DNA of 64,000 bases, from NCBI RefSeq assembly GCF_028680575.1, contig NZ_JAPCKI010000010.1, positions 36,642-100,641 on the forward strand, written 5' to 3'. Position numbers and translations under genes: made by a program. Within the stretch, counting starts at the first letter, position 1; the number at the start of each line of letters is the position of its first letter. Source of the stretch: Acidovorax benzenivorans. Lineage in GTDB: Bacteria > Pseudomonadota > Gammaproteobacteria > Burkholderiales > Burkholderiaceae_C. Shown here in pieces: positions 60,557 through 64,000 of the stretch. The notes beneath the pieces were generated by a model. It did no database searches. It worked only from the letters and a program-made list of their open reading frames with translations, and was not told the DNA's origin.

Positions 60557-60895
60557 ATGAAAGAGATGCCCCCCGAAGCCCTTGAACAGGTTGCTTCCTA
60601 TTTCCAGGTTCTGGCCGAACCTACGAGGTTGCGCATCCTCAATCTGCTGCGCACCGGAGAGCGCAACGTGGGTGAGCTGGCGCAGGCCTGCGGATACACA
60701 GCCGCCAACGTATCGCGCCATCTATCGCTCATGACCCAAAATGGGCTCGTCTCCAGGGAGGGGCGGGGCACCAGCGTGTACTACCGGCTGACGGACGAGT
60801 CTGTGGATGCGTTGTGCGACCTTGTCTGCGACAACATAGCCCGCCGCTTGGAGCGCGACACTGCGGCGCGGGCGCTTTTCAAGACGCCGCGGTGA
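60557..60895 (+). CDS. ArsR-family repressor, candidate persulfide or thiol sensor
   Basis: This 112-residue winged-helix protein has the ArsR core: LAEPTRLRILNLL, VGELAQACGYTAANVSRHLSLM and a wing ending in TSVYYRLTD. Cysteines are C45 at the recognition helix and C87/C91 in the last helix. The metal motif ELCVCDL is not kept, and the arrangement is closer to thiol-sensing BigR/SqrR-like repressors. The divergent sulfide cluster supports persulfide sensing; this is inference. GGAGG lies seven bases before the ATG at 60557. Confidence 0.88.
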   Translation: MKEMPPEALEQVASYFQVLAEPTRLRILNLLRTGERNVGELAQACGYTAANVSRHLSLMTQNGLVSREGRGTSVYYRLTDESVDALCDLVCDNIARRLERDTAARALFKTPR

Positions 60896-61371
60896 CCGGC
60901 CGGCTTCACTGTTTGTTCCACGCGGTATTGGGGCATGTCATCAATCAATCCTGAAAGCGTGGAAGTGTTGTTCCGCCCAGGCCAACTGCATCGTGGATGC
61001 AGCCAGATGGATGACTGCTAGGAAGTTGCAGCAAGCGACACCAGAAGCCGCTGGGCCGTCTTGCACGCTGCCGCGTGCCAGGAGGGCGAAGCCCCAACGT
61101 GACTAGCCGCATCCATTCCCCCACGCTGGAGAACTGCAGTTCACGCGGTTATCGCCGTTGCTGGTGGGCCTGGAACACCTCGTCGACCCAACTCGTCGGC
61201 AGTGCCCTGTCTACCCCGGGGAATCAGCAGCTTAGATGGTCAAGCTCTAAACCCCTTGAAATGGATGCCACCAAGGGGGCTCAAATATTTCTTGCCATGT
61301 CTCTTGAAACAACATAGGCAGTGGTGCCCCTATCCGATAATTGAAATAGTTTTTATATCTTTGGTGCAGGC
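60896..61371. other. 476-base spacer between the ArsR gene and the metalloprotease gene
   Basis: No convincing gene was seen. An 80-residue open frame (61075-61317) looks random, and a 28-codon frame near 60938 has no recognised match. The AT-rich stretch about 61310-61365 probably holds the protease promoter. Confidence 0.5.
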
Positions 61372-64000
61372 ATGAGCAGTCCGTCCCCTTCGCTTCAGTA
61401 CGTCCCTCTGTACCCCACCGACAACGACGACGCGCTGACAGCGCTAAAGTCGGAAGAGAGTTGGTTCGGCCAAAGCTTTTCGGGGGGCGGCAACGGTATC
61501 GGCGCAAGTGTCTTGGGGGTGTATCAATTCGATCCATCCACGGACATCGGTAACTTTACGGTCCAGGGTTTATCGGTTCGCAATTTGGCAGGAGGCGTGA
61601 AGTGGGGCATCGAAGGGCTCGAGAGCGGGGCTTCCTTGACCTACAGCTTTCTCGTGCAGGGCGTGTCGCTGTACGAAGAGGATGAAGGAAACAGTGCCAT
61701 CACCTCGTCCTTCAGCGCGGCACAGAAAGCCGCCGCGCAGACGGCCATGCAGAAATATGCCAACATAGCGAACCTCACTTTCACGCAAGTGACGGACACG
61801 GCCACCTCGGCGGGAGACATCCGCTGGGGCAATTCAGACATGCCACCGACTGCATGGGCATACTTTCCGTCCACATCGGGGGCTGGGGGGAACATCTGGT
61901 TTGGCACGGCCTACAGTGACTACCAGAATCCCGTGGTCGGCGGCTACGGGTACCACACGTTCATCCATGAGCTGGGCCACGCGATGGGCTTGAACCATCC
62001 GCATACATCCACGGCCAACACGCCTGTACCTGGGCATGACGTGTTGCAGTACTCCATCATGAGCTACCGCGGGTATGTGGGGCAAACCTTGGGTTCGGGC
62101 TACAGCCTGAGCTACTTCCCGACAACGCCGATGATCGACGACGTTGCCGCGCTGCAGGCCATTTATGGCGCCAATATGACCTACAAGGCGACGAATACCG
62201 TCTATTCGTGGGGAGCCGGCGCCCAGATATTCGAGACCATTTGGGACGCGGGTGGCATCGACCACATTGATGCATCTAATCAGACCCAGAGCGCCATCAT
62301 CAACCTTCGTCCCGGCACGCTGTCGTCCATTGGCGCGTCCATCTGGAACGGAAGCTTCTATATGCGAGACACGCTCGGCATCGCCTACGGTGCGGTGATC
62401 GAGAACGCCACAGGTACGGGCTATTCAGACATCATCTACGGCAACTCGGCAGCCAACTCGCTCGCGGGTGGCGCTGGCAACGATACTTTGGATGGCGGGC
62501 AAGGCAACGACACCCTCAGCGGCGGGGCGGGGACGGACACGATCGTGCTGGCTGGCGCCCGCAACGCCTATGGGGTCACCATGTCCACCTCCGCAGAAGT
62601 TGTTCTCACGGGCAACGGACAAATGGTGACTGCACGTGATGCCGAGCAATTCCAGTTCGCCGACGGCACACAAACGCTGAGTGAACTCCTCGGAAATACG
62701 CCAACTTCCGGCCCAGATCAGATCACCGGCACCGCCGACGCCGACGCCATCAATGCACTGGCGGGCAATGACAGAGTTCTTGGATTGGACGGCAACGACA
62801 CCCTGATCGGCGGGACAGGCAACGACACGCTGGAGGGTGGCGCGGGCGACGACACCTATGAGGTGGATGTGACCGCAGACGTGATCGTGGAGACGGCTGA
62901 CAACGGAACGGACCTGGTGCGCGTGCACCTGGCTTCGGGCGTTTTTACGCTGACTGATAACCTGGAAAGAGCCATCGTCACCTCTGCTGCAGCAGTCGGC
63001 ATCACAGGCAACGGCCTGGCCAACCTGCTGACCGGTAACGCCGGGGCCAACACTCTCACAGGTGCCGAGGGCAACGACACGCTGGATGGCGGAGCGGGCG
63101 GAGACCGCCTGGTGGGCGGAGCAGGGGACGACAGGTACATCGTGAACATGGCCAGCGATGTGATCGTGGAAGCTGCGTCGGAGGGGGTTGATCGCGTCCA
63201 GGTCAGCTTCACGACGACAGGCACTTATGTGCTGTCAGCCAATGTGGAGAACGCCACGGTCGTCAATGCGCTGAACGTGAACCTGACGGGCAATGCCGAG
63301 AGCAACCTGCTCACCGGTGGTGACGGCGTCAACCTGCTCAGTGGTCTGGCGGGCAACGACACCCTCGTGGGCGGGCTGGGCAAAGATACGCTGGATGGCG
63401 GGACTGGTGACGACACGGGGATCTTGCTGGGCAATCCGGGAGACTACACAGTCAGTCGGACCGCCACTGACGTGATCCTCACCCGCACTGGCCAGATCGT
63501 GACCACCCGTGGTGTTGAGAATTTCGTGTTCGACGGCGCCGTGACACGCACATTGGCACAACTGCTCGGAAACTCCATCAGCGCTTTTGCCGACACGGTG
63601 ACTGGCACCACAGGCGACGACACCATCAACGGGCAGGCCGGTAACGACAGCATTATCGGTCTGGACGGCAACGACACCCTGATCGGCGGGACAGGCAACG
63701 ACACGCTGGAGGGTGGCGCGGGCGACGACACCTATGAGGTGGATGTGACCGCAGACGTGATCGTGGAGACGACAGACAACGGCACGGACCTGGTGCGCGT
63801 GAACCTGGCTTCGGGCACCTACACGCTGAGTGCTCATCTGGAAAACGCCATCGTGACCTCAACCGCTTCTGCGGGCATCACAGGCAACGGCCTGGCCAAC
63901 CTGCTGACCGGTAACGCCGGGGCCAACACTCTCACAGGTGCCGAGGGCAACGACACGCTGGATGGCGGAGCGGGCGGAGACCGCCTGGTGGGCGGAGCAG
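61372..64000 (+). CDS. Serralysin-like M10 metalloprotease with RTX repeats, 3' end outside the window
   Basis: The first 876 codons are open to the window edge. Residues 199-209 read HELGHAMGLNH, the zinc site of metzincins, followed by a Met-turn in IMSY, as in serralysins. From about residue 365 there are Ca-binding GGxGxDxxx nonapeptides (GGAGNDTLDGGQGNDTLSGG) in several clusters separated by beta-rich blocks such as YEVDVTADVIVE. No signal peptide is present, consistent with type I secretion; no secretion genes are visible. Nearly identical modules repeat at an 876-base offset. Confidence 0.9.
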   Translation, partial: MSSPSPSLQYVPLYPTDNDDALTALKSEESWFGQSFSGGGNGIGASVLGVYQFDPSTDIGNFTVQGLSVRNLAGGVKWGIEGLESGASLTYSFLVQGVSLYEEDEGNSAITSSFSAAQKAAAQTAMQKYANIANLTFTQVTDTATSAGDIRWGNSDMPPTAWAYFPSTSGAGGNIWFGTAYSDYQNPVVGGYGYHTFIHELGHAMGLNHPHTSTANTPVPGHDVLQYSIMSYRGYVGQTLGSGYSLSYFPTTPMIDDVAALQAIYGANMTYKATNTVYSWGAGAQIFETIWDAGGIDHIDASNQTQSAIINLRPGTLSSIGASIWNGSFYMRDTLGIAYGAVIENATGTGYSDIIYGNSAANSLAGGAGNDTLDGGQGNDTLSGGAGTDTIVLAGARNAYGVTMSTSAEVVLTGNGQMVTARDAEQFQFADGTQTLSELLGNTPTSGPDQITGTADADAINALAGNDRVLGLDGNDTLIGGTGNDTLEGGAGDDTYEVDVTADVIVETADNGTDLVRVHLASGVFTLTDNLERAIVTSAAAVGITGNGLANLLTGNAGANTLTGAEGNDTLDGGAGGDRLVGGAGDDRYIVNMASDVIVEAASEGVDRVQVSFTTTGTYVLSANVENATVVNALNVNLTGNAESNLLTGGDGVNLLSGLAGNDTLVGGLGKDTLDGGTGDDTGILLGNPGDYTVSRTATDVILTRTGQIVTTRGVENFVFDGAVTRTLAQLLGNSISAFADTVTGTTGDDTINGQAGNDSIIGLDGNDTLIGGTGNDTLEGGAGDDTYEVDVTADVIVETTDNGTDLVRVNLASGTYTLSAHLENAIVTSTASAGITGNGLANLLTGNAGANTLTGAEGNDTLDGGAGGDRLVGGA
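62786..64000 (+). repeat. 876-base-offset duplication inside the RTX region
   Basis: Sequence from 62786 is repeated from 63662 onward, at an exact 876-base (292-residue) offset to the window edge. 63001-63124 and 63877-64000 look identical, whereas 62890-63000 and 63766-63876 differ at a number of bases. The duplication probably continues beyond the window. Confidence 0.88.

Noticed and set aside
61075..61317. 80-residue open frame before the metalloprotease
   Set aside because: Composition looks random, no family is recognised, and no good ribosome site was seen.
62460..64000. Regular repeats suggesting a CRISPR-like or tandem DNA array
   Set aside because: They encode RTX calcium-binding nonapeptides in a continuous open frame; spacing and conservation are at the protein level.

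Overview
The window is high-GC proteobacterial chromosome. Gene content and order point to a betaproteobacterium of the Comamonadaceae, near Acidovorax: a phaC-phaA-phaB cluster, dapC-dapD-pilU-dapE-prmB, a methylmalonyl-CoA pathway operon, and a short dispersed palindromic repeat of a kind I associate with that family. This placement comes from recognising proteins and context, not from a database search. No rRNA, tRNA, CRISPR array, transposase or integrase was found.

Layout. 1-4.3 kb: a DUF1737 protein, a Nudix hydrolase, and a MarR-controlled pair for the end of gentisate breakdown (fumarylpyruvate hydrolase and a zeta-class maleylpyruvate isomerase), then pgeF. 4.3-8.5 kb: polyhydroxyalkanoate synthesis (phaC, phaA, phaB) with two clear terminators. 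8.9-10.9 kb: an ABC-F ATPase. 11.1-13.9 kb: an AT-rich three-gene cassette (GT2 glycosyltransferase, small EamA/SMR-type membrane protein, DUF2142 membrane protein) joined by a 4-base overlap to prmB; it resembles a Gtr-type glycan-modification module. 13.9-19.5 kb: prmB, dapE, pilU, dapD, dapC. 19.6-29 kb: a chemoreceptor with a C-terminal Cache-like domain, an RnfB-type ferredoxin, a PHA depolymerase with a histone-H1-like tail, a (p)ppGpp synthetase, a CHASE-PAS-GGDEF-EAL protein and dusA. 29.1-29.6 kb: an apparent alkB (alkane monooxygenase) remnant between two copies of the dispersed repeat. 29.7-34.8 kb: an acyltransferase, an Lrp regulator divergent from a saccharopine-dehydrogenase-like enzyme, an acyl-CoA ligase and a GntR/FCD regulator. 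34.9-45 kb: propionyl-CoA to succinyl-CoA conversion (mcm, meaB, pccB, pccA, epimerase) followed by bioB, which supplies the biotin PccA needs. A lower-GC HEPN-like gene sits inside this operon. 45-50 kb: a two-component/HD-GYP signalling cluster.

50-61 kb is one long, mostly co-directional cluster joining sulfide and persulfide chemistry (sulfide:quinone oxidoreductase, persulfide-dioxygenase-like MBL protein, two rhodaneses, OsmC and AhpD-like proteins, two DUF2892 proteins) to a complete RND efflux pump. A divergent ArsR regulator faces it across a long AT-rich dyad. The last 2.6 kb is the start of a serralysin-like zinc metalloprotease with RTX repeats and a recent-looking 876-base internal duplication; it runs off the window.

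Ten copies of a roughly 50-base repeat lie between positions 952 and 43056. Five are inside conserved genes, all in the sense direction and without breaking the frame. This repeat, the sulfide-RND cluster, the Gtr-like cassette and the embedded HEPN gene are the most interesting signals.
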